64,000 nt of DNA from Lichenostomus cassidix (GCA_008360975.2 CM039211.1:22416943-22480942); one strand, 5' to 3'. Positions 17,601-32,855 are shown, counted from the first letter of the stretch. The notes: a model not told the origin generated them from the sequence alone. A program made the numbers and translations.

Positions 17601-20600
17601 CGGAGCACATTACTCTTAAAAAGATTAAGAGCAGGACTTTAAAATATAAAGTTATTTGAGACTTACCCTCTCACTTCACTTTATATGGAACTCACAGGAG
17701 TGTTTCCATCTGTCCTGAAAAGGTTTAGGATTTCCTCAAAAGGAATTTAATTCCAAAATATCTGTCAGTCTCCAACAAAATTAAAGAGATAACTTCCTTA
17801 TCTCATCACCTTGCATCACCTTAGAAGATGCAAACATTGCCCTTTAGAACTCATTTCTCTCATTCCTTCACAGAATATATAATATTCACACCCTTTTATT
17901 AAATGTCAACATAATACTATGTTTCACATAGATGAAAGACACAATTACAGGAACTGTTCAAGAGGGAAAAAGTGAATGAAACAGTAAGTTACAAATGTGT
18001 GACACTCTGCAACTATGAAAATATTTATGTATTATATTAACTGAACACTTTTGTTTGCAAAAGCCGGGGTTCAGACACAGCAGTTTAAAGTATAAAATGC
18101 TCATGTTTCACTGCTGTCTTTACAAAAGAATTATTTCTAAGTTGTAAAGCATGTTCTTATGACAGTCTCTTCTGATCTTTTAACAGATACATGGAGAAAT
18201 TTCTTAATGTGGCTTTCATTAAAATAATGGGACAAGGTCACTTTACACAACTGAATCAAGAATACATCATGATATTTCTCTATAAAGAATAATCACACTA
18301 AGGGATCTATATTTGTGGGTACCTAAATTAATGGGATCTTCAGAGCATTTCAATATAGAGCACTCATTATGTGTTAAGGATTTGATCTTCAAGTATTTCA
18401 CTGTGTATTTCTCATATCACATTTACTAAACAGAAGATTTTCCATCCAAGTTTTTCAATGTAATATAATTTATGGTATTAAATTTTAAAAAAGCATGGAA
18501 AAAAATCCATTTGTGTACATGTGCGTTATTGTGATACATTACTTTTTTCCACAGAAAAGAGCTGTGAAAACTTCCTCATAAAATTCCCAAATAATTTATA
18601 GTTTATTTTCATTTAATAAGAGCAATTTTTCATGGTGACCAATATTTTCAGCTTACTTGAAGCGTAATTACAAGATCAATTACAGCCTCTTCTCTTAGTG
18701 GTAATTTACATCTTAAAAGAAGCTTCATAGGCTCAGAGCAATATTTTATCCTCTAGTACGGGAATGTGACAGCTTTCATCATCAAGGACAAAACAGCTGA
18801 TTGAAAGGGCATAGAAGCTTCCAGAGAACCTTTTAATTCTCCAAAGTCCTACACAGCAGCCATTTCTGTTCTGATCTTTGCTCAAAACAGATGTCAAATA
18901 TGTCTCAAATCAAACTCAAAGCCCAAGATACTACATGTAGTAGATCACTTACAAACCAGAACCAAAATCAAAAAAGTACTAATGTACACTTGTCAGTTGT
19001 GGCACATTTTCACCTTAAAGTCAGGCAAAACAGAGCTGCAGTCAAGTACCTGATAGAATTTTCTCATCTGAAGGTCCCAGAGTTGAAAGATCTGACATGC
19101 ACAACACTTTCACATTAAGATGGGCATACAGAATGCCTCTAATACTGCAGACAAGAGCATCTGTTAATTTTGGCTAAGCTACACAATTTATACAAATCCA
19201 GAATCTGATCTCTGGTTACAAATGTTCTCTATGTTCTCTCTCCTCCAACAGGGGCAACGACATACCTCCCCATACCTCATAATGCACTTGATAAACTTCT
19301 AACAGCCTTATCAAAAAATGACACAGCAACACCACCAGATATGAATAGACAATCCTATGTTTGTCTTGGCCAGTCCAATCACTCAGTGTACCGACCACCA
19401 GATACAACCTATTCCTATGATCTAATGAAGCCTGCTGGAAATAGAGGCATAATATATATTTAACTTTATTGCCCCTTCCAAGGCTGATCAACATTAAAGG
19501 ATTTTTGAGCCTGCCTTCCATGCCATATGCATTGCAGTACTGCATTTCAGAGATGATTGGCCCCGGCAGTGTTTCCTACATCAACAGGATCTGCACATAC
19601 AAACTATCAAAAATGTACTGAACAGAACTGAAACTAAGTATTTCCACAAAAAAATCTTAAGTGTTAATTTGGCAGATATGCTGTTAATTTGTCAAATACA
19701 GGGTCCTTGGATTCCTATGTAATTTTCTGCTGTTCGTTACAGATGTGAAATATGTTTTAAACTTAATTGGTAGAAAGGAATTTTGGAATTTGCACATGAA
19801 GTTACTGTATCCTCGATCAACTGCTACACAATGATTTTTATTATTGCCTTACACAAGAGCTATTAAAATAATTAGAAATAAAAATCACTAATTCTTAAGA
19901 GATTTCAGATCAGGATAAGTATCACTCTAAGTATATTTCTTGATTTGCATCAGTTTTTCACCAGACTTCTTCTCTGTGCTCTTAGCCTAACTCATTCATT
20001 TCTTTAGCAAAGATTTACAGTCTGTGTGAGCAATCCCTTACACTTCAATACACCTAAGCAAAGGCAAGCTGAACTCCACACAAAGTCAAAAGATTGCCAG
20101 CAAGATGATCAAATGCACATGTACCACCCCAGTGAAGGCAAAACAGTAACACAGATAGAAACAAATTATTAACAGATAAATAAGAAATAAATCATTTAGT
20201 CTGTAGAATAAGAATTACTTCTTATGACAACAAACTGTAAAGGAGCTTAACAAATCAAAAGTGCAAAATTTTTACTGTAAAATTTTCCACTAATGCCAGT
20301 AAGATAATGAAACTCCCATAAACTGTGTTATGTATTATGGGATGTATTTGCACAAAAAACAAGCATTATGTATTTACTACCATTCTTTTCTGTTACCTGA
20401 TACTGCTTGTTCCATTTTTTCAAGTTTTCAGGCATAGGGAAAAGGAGATTCTTGATTCTTCAGCAAGACCTTTGGGCTTTCAGCTGTGGTAACTTTACAG
20501 AAAGTTAATGAAGACTGAAAATGTTTCACTCCAAATCTATCAGTAGCATGTTATTTTCCCACCACTTCAGAAGCATTTAGGGACTGATGGCACTTTTTCC

Positions 20601-20818
20601 CTGTAGCCCTGGGAGGCTCTGCTCTAAAAGCAAGAGCTTAACCTTAACCTTGGAGTTTGCAAGCCTTTCCATGGGTGTTCTACGAAATATGAACTAGCAA
20701 CACATTTCAGAAGTAGTTAGAAACCTCAACTGATACACACACACACAAAAGCTTTCTATTTGCTTTAAAAAATACCAACAACTTTCATGTTTCTGCATGA
20801 GTGACAGCATCTGCATCA

Positions 20819-20875
20819 GGGAGAAGGAAAAGGAAGGAAGGAAAAAGAAAGGAAAAAAGGAAAGAAGGAAGACAG
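20819..20875 (+). repeat. GGAA/GAAA-rich purine tract
   Basis: Almost uninterrupted purines occur on the plus strand, built from GGAAA, GGAAGG and GAAAGG words. This is an imperfect purine microsatellite in KCNN2 intron 2, and would be a pyrimidine tract in the transcript. Confidence 0.75.
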
Positions 20876-22222
20876 CTCAGGTGCTGTCTAGGACAGCACA
20901 GGTAAGCAATACTCAGGTTACAATTATTCAGGACAGGCAGTATGTTTATTTACAGAAGGGATACACTAAGCAGTCCAGCATTAAAAAAGAGTTCCAGTGG
21001 ATATATTATTCCACTGACCACCATCTCTCAAGAAATACTAGGCTATGGTGGAATGCCCACCAAAAGATATTAAAGATCTCCTATTGGCAGCCTCACAGAA
21101 TTTTTATTCTAATCCTTTGCTCTGAGTAATACAAGACAGTGCCAGTAGAACTTCAGGGGTGCATAGTTAAAAAGCATTTCTATCTCCAACAGTAGTAGAA
21201 ATAGGCAGAGAGGTCCAGTTTTTAATAAAATTAGAAAAAGTGCGGCTTTACCATGTGAAATGCCACCCAAAACTTTCTTAAATTCCATTTTATTTATGGG
21301 TTGAATTCCACTAGAGAGATGTGGAATGGAACACCTATTTCTAAGGAATACAATTTTAATTATGTTACATGCTGCCTCTGCTTTAATTATGTAAAATAGT
21401 ATTAAGTAACAAACTGTTTATGCATGAAGTGGATAATTAACACATCAAAAATTATTATGATAATTGGATCATGCTGTCTTTTTAGCTCTTCCCTCCTTCA
21501 CCTCTTCAAACTCTCAGCTGGAGTAACAGTCAAAGAAATACCTGTTCTAGGCTGGGATAATAACATTTTTCCCATTGATCTTTCAAAGACATAGCACTTG
21601 TTCTGAAGAACTGAATCAACGACCACACAGGCCTGGAGAGAGAGCAGTGCATATTTCATTATCTCCCAAGTGTAATGTTTTCAGCAGCATTATAGGAATG
21701 ATAAAAATGGGACAAAAATGGAACCAAAAGTGAACACATATTTTGAGGCTGTCACTATCCTCAACTCCAACTCTGTTACTGTTGTTCATTAGAATTATTT
21801 TTTCTAGAAGGGGGAAGGATGTGAAGCAAACTTCCTCATAATTTTTATCTTCTTTTCTGGAAATAATAATGTAAGCTATGAATTAACATTCGAACCCAAC
21901 TGTTTTCAACTGACTTTCGTTGCATTCTTAACGCTAACTCACATTTATTAAAATTCATAACAGCTCACATTTTTATTTTTAGAGTTATACAGAATAACTA
22001 ATACAGAGCCATCACTGAAAACCCATTTGATGGAAATATTTTAGCATTTCCACTATCTCACAAAACTATGCAGCATCCCTACAGCTAGCCCTGTCTAAAT
22101 ACTGCAGTTACACCTTTGTGTAGACTTTGGTCTGCCAGATGCAGAGCTCTGTGCAAGTTACTGCAAAGCTCTGGACAAAGCCGTGCAGGTGGCAGGTTTC
22201 GATGGCGAGGCTGAGAGAGCGG

Positions 22223-22560
22223 GATGCCCGGCAGGATGGATGCCCGGCGGGATGGATGCCCGGCGGGACGGATGCCCGGCGGGATGGATGCCCGGCGGGA
22301 TGGATGCCCGGCGGGACGGATGCCCGGCGGGATGGATGCCCGGCGGGATGGATGCCCGGCGGGATGCGACGCCCGGCGGGATGCGATGCCCGGCGGGATG
22401 GATGCCCGGCGGGATGGATGCCCGGCGGGATGCGATGCCCGGCGGGATGCACCGCCCGGCGGGATGCACCGCCCGGCGGGATGCACCGCCCGGCGGGATG
22501 GATGCCCGGCGGGATGGATGCCCGGCGGGATGCGATGCCCGGCGGGATGCACCGCCCGGG
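22223..22560. repeat. GC-rich minisatellite, 16/17-bp unit, 21 copies
   Basis: The array is built on a core CCCGGCGGGAT followed by a short linker. There are 20 copies of CCCGGC plus a final CCCGGG. Units are 16 bp when the linker is GGATG or GGACG type, and 17 bp when it is GCGATG, GCGACG or GCACCG type. The 5' half is mainly the 16-bp form and the 3' half mixes both, with a block of three GCACCG units at about 22446-22500. The unit lacks stop codons in several frames, so long proline/arginine/glycine-rich frames arise on both strands; these are artefacts of the repeat. The array lies in KCNN2 intron 2, about 3 kb downstream of exon 2, in otherwise AT-rich DNA. Confidence 0.95.
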
Positions 22561-22690
22561 CCGGGCGCTCCGCGCGGAGCTGTCTGCGGTGCTGAACAGG
22601 TGGCCGCGACACCGCGCCAGCCTCACCCGAGGTTCTCCGCCTCCCCACCGCACACCCACCGCGCTCTGACCGCGGGGAAAGACCAAAAGA
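22561..22690. other. GC- and CpG-rich unique flank of the minisatellite
   Basis: About 130 bp of non-repetitive CpG-rich sequence borders the array on its right, with words such as CTCCGCGCGGAG, a 12-bp palindrome, and CCGCGACACCGCG. It falls back to AT-rich intron after about 22690. It could be a small intronic CpG island together with the array. No transcript can be shown from sequence alone. Confidence 0.55.
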
Positions 22691-25486
22691 AAACTCGATT
22701 GTCCTACGTTGCTCTATCGCTTTTCGGCTTGGGAGGAATCTTGGCAAACCTTTATAAACTTCCCTTCCAACTCCCTTAAAAAGTGCAGCAGGTCTGGGAC
22801 AGGCAAACTCCAGAGACTGGTTTAACTGGCTTTTTTAAAAAAAAAACAGATGAACAATGTCATTTCAATAAGAAGACTAAAGCCACCTGCTATGCTCCTA
22901 GGCACTGTCCCACGGACATGCTTGCAGCATGGTTGTTTGATCTTCCTACCAATAAATCAAGGTCGAAGACTACTGAAAATAATGAAAAAGCTGATTTCCA
23001 CTTGCCAGCATTTTAGGTCACTGGGAGTTTCTCAGTATTCATCCTGCAATCACTAATAATTACAAAACTGTCAGCTCCCTATTTTGCAACATTTTTTGTT
23101 TGCCTCATGCTTTGTAGAAAAATCTACTTATGCTTAGGTTGATTTGCTCTCACCAGAGTGTGAAAGACATGACAGCCCCAAGCTGAAAGGAGCTTCTTCT
23201 GCTCTACGGAACAAATTTTCCTCTCTCAATGAATTCCTGCTTATTTACACAATAACAAATATTTAAGCATGTTTCAGACAATAATCAGAAAGGAATGTTC
23301 TGATGGGAACAGGATTGGGAAATAGCTGATGCAAGTCCTCCAGGATACAACCAACCATCTGTGGGCTCTGCTCTACAGACCTTACTCATTCCTCTGCATA
23401 GATCAGGACATCTGCTTGAATGAAAGACACATCTGCCTTCAGAAAATAGCTTTAAAGGCTATTTGCAAAACATTACATTGTCAGGGTTACACAGCATTTT
23501 CTCTTGTGTGGAGAAGATTATGTACATCACTAAACCAAGGGATTTTAAAGGTACTTTTCAGGTGTCTAGTGCAACATAAATTTTATGAGCATAGAATTAA
23601 CATAGCACTTGCCCTGCACTCTCATGATCTTATTTTTCACAAGTCAACTGTGTGAAGAAAAACATACTACGCTTAAATTCAAAAGTGAGCAGATATCTAG
23701 CAGCTATGGAGGATGCTATGCCCTTTCTTTCTAACAAACCACTTGAAACAGAAAACTTCCTTTAATTTTTGATGTGAATGACAGAACCCCTTGAAGCTAC
23801 AGCTCGCTCCAGGCCCTGCCATGACTACAGCAGTTTCTGGTGTCTCTCATTCTAAAACACAGAGAATTGCTGTTTTAAGGACAGGTATACTTGTGTTCTG
23901 TACTGTCAGGCAGCACTGAAAACTACATTAACCATGATTAAGTCATATGATTGTGTAACTCCTTCCATGTAGTTGCATATATGAGGAAGTTCTTTAAAAC
24001 AATCAGTTAAAAAAAAACAACCAAAAGGGAATGACAATTTTTTTAAAATATTTTTTTCTGATATGTGAGGGATCTGATTCCTAAGTCAATGAAAATTTCT
24101 AACTCTTTACCTGCAAAAACCCAACAAACAATCGAATCTTCGAGGAGCTACTTAGTATAAGCTGGGGGACCTACACGGACCTACAATTATTTCATTATCT
24201 TCCACAGGATTTTCCATTTAAAGTTTCTGGAAAATATATAAGAGTATTTTAAACATTTAGAGAGGGCTTGTTTTCAGCTTTGCTCTTCACGCCTGAAGCA
24301 ACATACACCAGAGAAGGCTTCCACACTGCAGGAGTGCTACTTATTTTTATACAGATAAAGAAGCCTGTTCATCAGTACTCCTATAGTTTATAAATTTGCT
24401 CTCTCTCCAGAACACTTATTTAGTACAATATCATTAAACAGCTTTCAATATATTTGACATTAACGCAAAGAAACTGGGTTCTGAGCCAGCTAGAGAAGTT
24501 TTGAATGTCCAAGGACAGTACAACAGGATTCAATTTGGCAAAAAATCTTCAGTGAAATAAATCTTCTCTAACATTACCCTAAGTGGGAGTCTGTGAACCA
24601 TTTCATGTTGAAACTACAGCATTCATTTACACAGAATCAGGGTACTACACAATTCTTAATTTTTTTTTATGACTGGTACCAGTGGAAAAGTCTTCTTTGC
24701 CCTTGAAATCTGATATTTCAGTCTTCAGCTCAAGAAGTCTTTAATCTGAAAAAATAAAAGCACTATATCTATGAGTAAAGTATTTTTCCCTTCAAAACTT
24801 TGAATTCTGGCTGTTGTACAGTTCAGTTGAGCTGAAATGCCACATTTTAATTACTTAGTCAAAAAAATTACAACTAAGTCACTTGGACAGAACCTGTGAC
24901 AGCATTTGTGAGATTTCTTGTATAGCTTTGACCATTACATCCTTTGTACCTTTAGCCCTACCCTTCCTGACTCTTTTCTCTGGTCACATTCCTAGACACT
25001 GTGAAGCATTAAAATAAAACAAGCCAAACATAAATCTTCCCACTCCTCTTAAACACTCTCCTAGAGTATACTCCTAACTGAGACAGCGCAGTGAAGATTA
25101 CATACCTTGCATAGTGAAGACCATTAACCTTGCCGTCAAGAGAAAATGAACAGCATCAAATTTTGTCATTGGGAAATAAAAGAGTATTGCTACGCATCTG
25201 CTACAGTAGATGACAGGCACATCACCTAGAAAGCATATTATAACCTCAGGGCTATGCAATCCTATAGCATAACTGCAGGCGACAGTCCCTAGCCGGCAGA
25301 ACTCCCCAGCAGGCAGAGTTTCCTGGCTCCTCTCTGCCCCCTGCATGGTGCCCGTCTCCAGGGCTGAGGTCCATTCACCAGCTTCGGCAGGCTTGCAGAC
25401 ACCACGTTCGCTTTCTGAACCATTGGGACGTGCCCAGTGCTTACCACCACTGCTCCCCGGGACAAACCGCCTCGCACCCCCACTCA

Positions 25487-26969
<1,483 letters not shown>

Positions 26970-27395
26970 CACGTCACCTGGCGGGGCGGAGCGGCCGGCC
27001 GTCACGGGGGGGTCGGGGCTCCGCGCGGGGATCCCGCCTCCCGCCCCCCGCCGCTCGGGGCTGCCCTCGCCCCCCGCCCGCCCCGCCCGCGCCGCGGAAA
27101 CCCGGGGCTTCCCGAGGGCGGGGAGCGCCCTCGCTGCCGGGATCGCCCCCGCCTGCCGGCGGAGGGGCTCCGCCGGGGCTCTCCCCGGGGCTCTCCCCGG
27201 CTCCCCACTCACATCTGCGCCGTCTCCGGAACATGGGCGCCGCGTCGCGCTCCGGAGCTGTCCAGCAGCGCCGCCGCCGCCGCCGCCGCCCTGCAAAACA
27301 CAGCGTCGGGCTCGCTGCCCTGCCGCCGCCCCGGGCCGCGGGCGGCTGGAAGGCGCCGGGGCCGCGGCGGGCAGCGTGGAGCCGTCCCCGCACAT
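26970..27395 (-). other. KCNN2: In-frame upstream extension of KCNN2 exon 1
   Basis: No stop codon interrupts the KCNN2 frame upstream of 26969. An in-frame ATG at 27395-27393 (context GGC before, T after, with a purine at -3) would add 142 residues, rich in A, G, P and R. The frame in fact stays open to at least 27596. Low-stop GC-rich DNA easily gives such frames, and the extension has no recognisable domain. It is either 5' UTR or an even longer N-terminus. I favour UTR. Confidence 0.4.
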
Positions 27396-27405
27396 GCCGG
27401 GCCCG

Positions 27406-27624
27406 TCACGGAGCGCGGGGACGCGCGGCTGCTGCCGGAGGAGGGAGAGGCGCGGCCGGGGCTGCGGCCGGCGGCAGCGGGGGTGGTTCGGGGGCTGGGG
27501 ACCTGCTCCGGCGGATCGGCAGGAGCTGTGAAACGGGACCGGTGACACCGAGTCGTTCCGCTCCGGCTCCCGTTCCCTGGCGTGCACTGCCGGCACAGTC
27601 CTGAAGCTGGGTGTCTGCTACCAT
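27406..27624 (-). promoter_or_regulatory. Possible upstream ORF, 72 codons
   Basis: ATG at 27624-27622 has a strong initiation context (AAA before, G after). It opens a 72-codon frame that ends at TGA 27408-27406. That is 10 nt before the in-frame KCNN2 ATG at 27395 and in a different frame from it. If the 5' UTR reaches this far, it could lower translation of the long form. The peptide begins [10 protein letters not shown] and matches nothing I know. Confidence 0.35.
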
Positions 27625-27731
27625 TTTGCCTTTTCCCTTTCCTTTCTTTCTTTACCTCCCAAGCCCCCACTGAGTAATGCGCTCTGGCAGCTCCATTAGG
27701 CAGAGCAATGTCTGCGCCAGGTAAAGTCTCC

Positions 27732-27752
27732 TTTCTGCCTTTATTTAAGGGA
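27732..27752 (-). promoter_or_regulatory. TATA-like element at the upstream edge of the CpG island
   Basis: On the minus strand the sequence reads CCTTAAATAAAGGC, a weak TATA-like match. A start about 30 bp downstream would fall near 27705 and would include the possible uORF in the leader. This is a motif match only; CpG-island promoters usually do without one. Confidence 0.2.
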
Positions 27753-27759
27753 CGATTCT

Positions 27760-30700
27760 TTAAGGGAGGAATGGTGAAAATGAAAAGTCATTTACCTTGT
27801 TAAAGCTGTGTCGTTCCTGTCAACTAGGCAAGACTATAAGGGGGGTTTCGTCTTTTTTTCCCCCCTAGTCAGTATTTGATAGCGTCAAAGGTTTCCTTAC
27901 ATCTTTAATTTCTCAGCAATGTTAAAGACAAAATCGACCAAGCCTTCCTAGGATAAAAGCCTGTGTCCTTGCAATTTCTGTGTCCCCCGTGACATTCAAT
28001 TCCCTTTGAAAACCCTTAGGTGGGTTGTAGTTTAGAAAGATGAGTGAGGCTTAATGTCATCAATAAAGTTTTAAAATATGTTGTGTTATAAAACTTGAAA
28101 TACTTAATGCCTAATCAAGGTGTACCTTTAAAAACAAGCACACGTATCACCCTCACAATGAAACAACCCTTACTAATGTAGCAAATACCGTGTATTACAA
28201 TATAATTTACAGACAGACCAAAATTTAATTATGTTTACATAGCATGTTGTTTTGAAAAAGCACTCATAAATAGGCATATATATGATACACAACATCATAA
28301 TGCCTTGTGATAAATCAAAATTTGTCTTGACAAATTTTTTAATAAAAATCCACACACACTTCATTGCATGAATGATGAAACACTTTAGTTTTTAAATTAC
28401 AGCAAAGTGTATCTGGATACCCAATATTGCACTCAGCTTCCCAAAACACCAGTGGCCAAGAAAAAAGGCACTTTTATTTTTAAGAATTTTTTTTTAAAGA
28501 ATGAATAGGCTGTTTTACACCCCTTCAGATATTCCATTTTGTTTGAAAAAAACACAGTGCTATAATTCTCTCATTGATCCTATTTTACCTCTGTTTTCAA
28601 ATGCACATGAATCTCAGGGATCTTTGAAAATTAAAATCCCAGGGAACCTGGGCATTTATTATTCTATAAATAAAAGTCATGCTGAAGCATGCTTTCAAAA
28701 TGTGTGTTTTGTGAACTAGTTAAAGATTAGATAGGCAAGGTTTCATCTTTCCTTTTCTGTGCATGATGTGTCCTTAATTTTGCTTGAAGGTACTTACTTT
28801 CAAGCTTTCATTTTACCACAAGATAAAGTCCTCATGACCTAGTTTACCTTGAAAAGCCTTTTAAGAAATTTGTAAGTCCATGTTTTATTTAGAAATCACC
28901 AAGACTCTGTCCTGTAACTTCATCTACTCTGAACATGGAAGCTTATATTAGAATTGTGAAGAAGGAAAAAAAAAGTCTTTTTAAAGCCTTTTTATTCTAA
29001 AATATCTGATATCTTTGCTCTGTGTGGGGAAATCATTGCATTTATTTTTCTAATTAATATATAGAATTCACAAGTCTCAATTTTTATACATCTACTCCTG
29101 CTATCCTGTTTATTTGTAGAAATGCAAGGCCGGTGCTGTTACTAGCTTTTAGATATTTAGTCTACTTGCTTGGCTGTTTCATTGTGTGAATAAAAAAATG
29201 AATATTCCTATGTCTAACACAAGAGGTCATACTCATCACACAGCTTGTTAGAAAACTGATCAGCTATGGTTTCATTTTAGTTTCATTGTGCGGTCTGGGA
29301 TATCTCATCACATTTTCAAGGTATAAGCTAAGAATTGTGGAGAGTTTGCATTTTCAGAGCTAAACAGGGGAATCTTCCCCTCTGTGCACTGATTAATGAG
29401 AAAGAACAGAAAGATGCTATTTACTCTGTCTTCCCTTGCTAAAAAATTTTGAAGTTCACTTTTAAAAATGAGTGTATTTGTTTTCAGAAATAAAATCTAT
29501 TCTTCATGCAAACTGAATTGTTACATTCTTTTGCACTACCAATTAGTGTGGCAGCTCAGAACTGTTAAATCATGCTAACATGATAACAGTGAACCCCTAT
29601 GAAAGAAACATTATCTGTTTGGAATAAAGCTTTGGTTTTTCTCCTACCTTTTCATTGTATACTGGATGGAACTGCTCTTACTGATTGTCATAGGTCTTGA
29701 TTCTGCTGTGCCAAAAAGGCTGATTTTACACGAGTGTGTGCATCTACATACATGTGCACACACACCTTGGTGTAACGTGAGAGAGAAGCACTTACTGCAG
29801 ATCCCACTTGATAATTATGATTAATGGAGATATTCAAAAAACAGATTTTTTTTCCCCTAACCTCTCTAATTGCAAGAACAAGATAAATAGTGCCACACAG
29901 TATTGAGCAAAACTGTATTAACAACAGGACAGGAAACACAACAGACACAAGAAAAATTAGATTCTTGAGAGGAGAAAAACCACTATGAAATATTTGAAGT
30001 GACATATATTGGCTGATCATTTGAAAAGCTCGCATAGCTCACATAGCAACATGCAACAGAGATACAATGCCTACAGACTACAATAACAGATATTAGAAAG
30101 ATTCTTGGGTTGTTACCCTATTGCCCCTACTAATGCAAAACTACAAACTGTTAAAATAACTGCGAATTCTGCCCTCATAAAAAGGTCAAAAATATAGAAA
30201 CATGGTAATAAAAAGGAAACAAAATAGAGGGGAAAGCAAGCCTAAGACATTCCATTCTCAAAGCATATTCTGCTCAAGATCTAGGGGTTTTTGGAAGGCC
30301 CTAAAGGAAAAAGCTTTATCCAGTTCCAAAAAAAAGGCAAGCATTGCAGAGCTCAGTATGTGCATTGAAAGATGGCATTCAGTGAAAGCAGAGTCACATT
30401 AATCAAAACACAGGTAACACCAGCAGCAATAGGGTAACATAAAATCATTCAAGGGTATCTATACAGCAATAAAAATGCTTTGTGAGACCACACCAAATGA
30501 CTGCAGTATAGCTGCTGAGATGATGGGCATGGAAACTAACCATATGAATCACATGTGTAAATTACCTTTTCCATACCATCTGGCTGGGCTTTTACCCACC
30601 AGACACATCTAACATTCACCCCAAAAACTTCTGGTGTCATGTAATTATATTCCTTAACTGGAATCCCACTTCTGCTGGACCTATGCTTATTTCAAAGACC

Positions 30701-32855
30701 TTTTGATAATGTTCCACAGTAAGGGGGTGAGAAAGGAAATACCATTACTCCATACAGATAATGCAATTATGTATTAGGAGGATGCATGATTTACTGTTTC
30801 TACTTTTGATTTTATACAATTTGACTAATCTGCATTTTCTTCTGCTTCTCCACCAACATCACCAATGAAAATGCAGGTTCACTCCAGTTCAAAACCTTCA
30901 TTTGTAATCTAGAATATGTAGGATATGACACATAGGGACATTGGATTGACAACAGCTCTAAAATAGTAATGAAAGTTTTCAAAAGTGGGGGTGTCTTCAT
31001 TCGTAGGGATGTAGTTTAAGAAATATCTAGAATTGCTGCATGCCTTTCCTCCAGTCAAGAGATGTTAAGGGATGAGAGTTTTGGTTTTTTCTTGCTAAAA
31101 ACACTTTTTACCATACATATTGAAAATATTGGATGTGGTCCAAAAATACCTGGTAAAAATATTTCTTCACTTTCCCATCTTTTCTGGATATTTTTATAGT
31201 GCTTGAAGGACACACAAATCTAATGACTTCCTTTCTTGCCTCTACTTTTTGTCATTATCAAGCAATACGGCCACCTTCAAAGAATTTCTGAGCTAGCTAA
31301 TTGCATGAACATTAATACTGTTTTATCCAGCTGATGCAGGTGCTCAGCAGGTGACTCTTACATTATGCTTAATCAGGCTGCTTTTTGTTATTTTCACAAA
31401 TTGGTGCAATGTTGTAACAGAACTCAGATAACTCAGTACAATTTCTAAAATGCTAACTTTACACAGTTTTTTATATATTGGTCTATGCAAGAGCACAGAG
31501 TGATTTTTAGTGTGTATGAGATTATCAAATGTGAGAATGTACTTTTAACTGTGCAGAATGCAGTTTTTGAAGTATATTGATCTGTCAAATCTAGTGAGAC
31601 AGCATTTATATCTAAATATAAGATTATACCTTGCAGAGGTGGATGTTAGTGTTTTTTTTCTCAATAAAATATGTCATATGTGATTCATATAGCAATTGAT
31701 TCTAAATAATTAAATTAAGTTTGTCCCTGTTTTAAAAATAAGGGGTTTTTCTTCATAGGTACTTTATCATCAGTGCTTCTGTTTCATTGTGAGATCAGAG
31801 TTGCTATAGATTTGCACTAGCTTTGTTGTATTTGGAAAATTCCTTCAAGGTTACTTAGTAAAAGGTTCCCTTATTAGGCTGTAAAATGTGAAAGATGGAT
31901 GTTGCTTTTATCAGATGTGTACGAGTTCTTTCAAATCTTTAATGGTAGATTCTTCCAGTCAGTAGCCCTCCAAATTCAAAAAACATACATGAAATGTAAG
32001 GTTACTTCTTTGGTTGTGTTTACTGGGAGATTTTTTATGTTTCTGCAATTTTGATGCCCTGAAAGACTCTGCAATTTCCACAGCACATTCGAGTCTCTTG
32101 TCACAGAAGTTTGTTTGTTTGTTGCTGTCATCATCACACCTAAAGCTTTTTGGATGTGCTCAAAGTGGACACAAATGTCAATGTATGTTGTGGTCCTGCT
32201 CACAGAGATCATCTCTTTTCAAGTTTATGCACTTGCAGAACTAATGAGAGCAGAGAAAAGACAAAACCAAATATTCAGTTTTATGTTACCTGCAGTCACA
32301 CTTCCTACTTAATTTATGCTTAGTTGTATTTGTGTGGTATTTCTAATTTCTGAGATGGCTAGTTTCAGAAGTGAATTTAGGAAGAGGAGCAGGGCAGTTG
32401 TTGAGAGGAGCATCTCCCTTCTTCCTAGCTACATATGTCTGCAGCACCTTATTTTCTGCCCTCCTCTACTTTTCACATTACCCCTTCTTCTTACACTTCT
32501 CTGCTGCAGAGGAAACAGGATACTTACATTACTTGAGAGCACCTCTGGGTCAGGTGCTTCCCTGTAAGAAGACAGGGAAGCATTTATCAAAGTAGGGAGT
32601 TATTCAAATCACCTCTGCTTCAAGCTGGCTCTGGCTGGGTAAGCTGTGTAACTAAACAACTATTTGAAGTGATATTCCAGAACCTGAAGGGAAGTTTTAT
32701 AAAATGTTCATTCCCAGAAATATAATTCTTCTCACTGCTCTATTTTATCCCTTATTTTCATATTATTCAACCCAAAATTTGCTATGTTTTTTAGAAAAAG
32801 GCTAGATCATTTTAATTATCAAAACTAATTTTAAAGTGAAATGGCTTAAGACTTC
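27760..32855. other. Upstream intergenic DNA, nothing recognised
   Basis: This is AT-rich single-copy DNA upstream of KCNN2. There is no CpG island, no RNA gene and no open frame with a familiar protein. A short stretch near 30690-30720 (TTCAAAGACCTTTTGATAAT then GTTCCACAGT) faintly resembles the LINE block for FSKAFDKVPH but is too short to call. It could also be far-upstream KCNN2 transcribed sequence if non-coding 5' exons exist. Confidence 0.6.

Noticed and set aside
22085..22779. Long open frames of 100-220 codons on both strands over the minisatellite
   Set aside because: They follow the 16/17-bp repeat unit, which lacks stops in several frames. The proline-, arginine- and glycine-rich peptides simply echo the unit.
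30640..30760. Another LINE relic
   Set aside because: Only about 30 bp resemble the FSKAFDKVPH coding block. This is too short to separate from chance.
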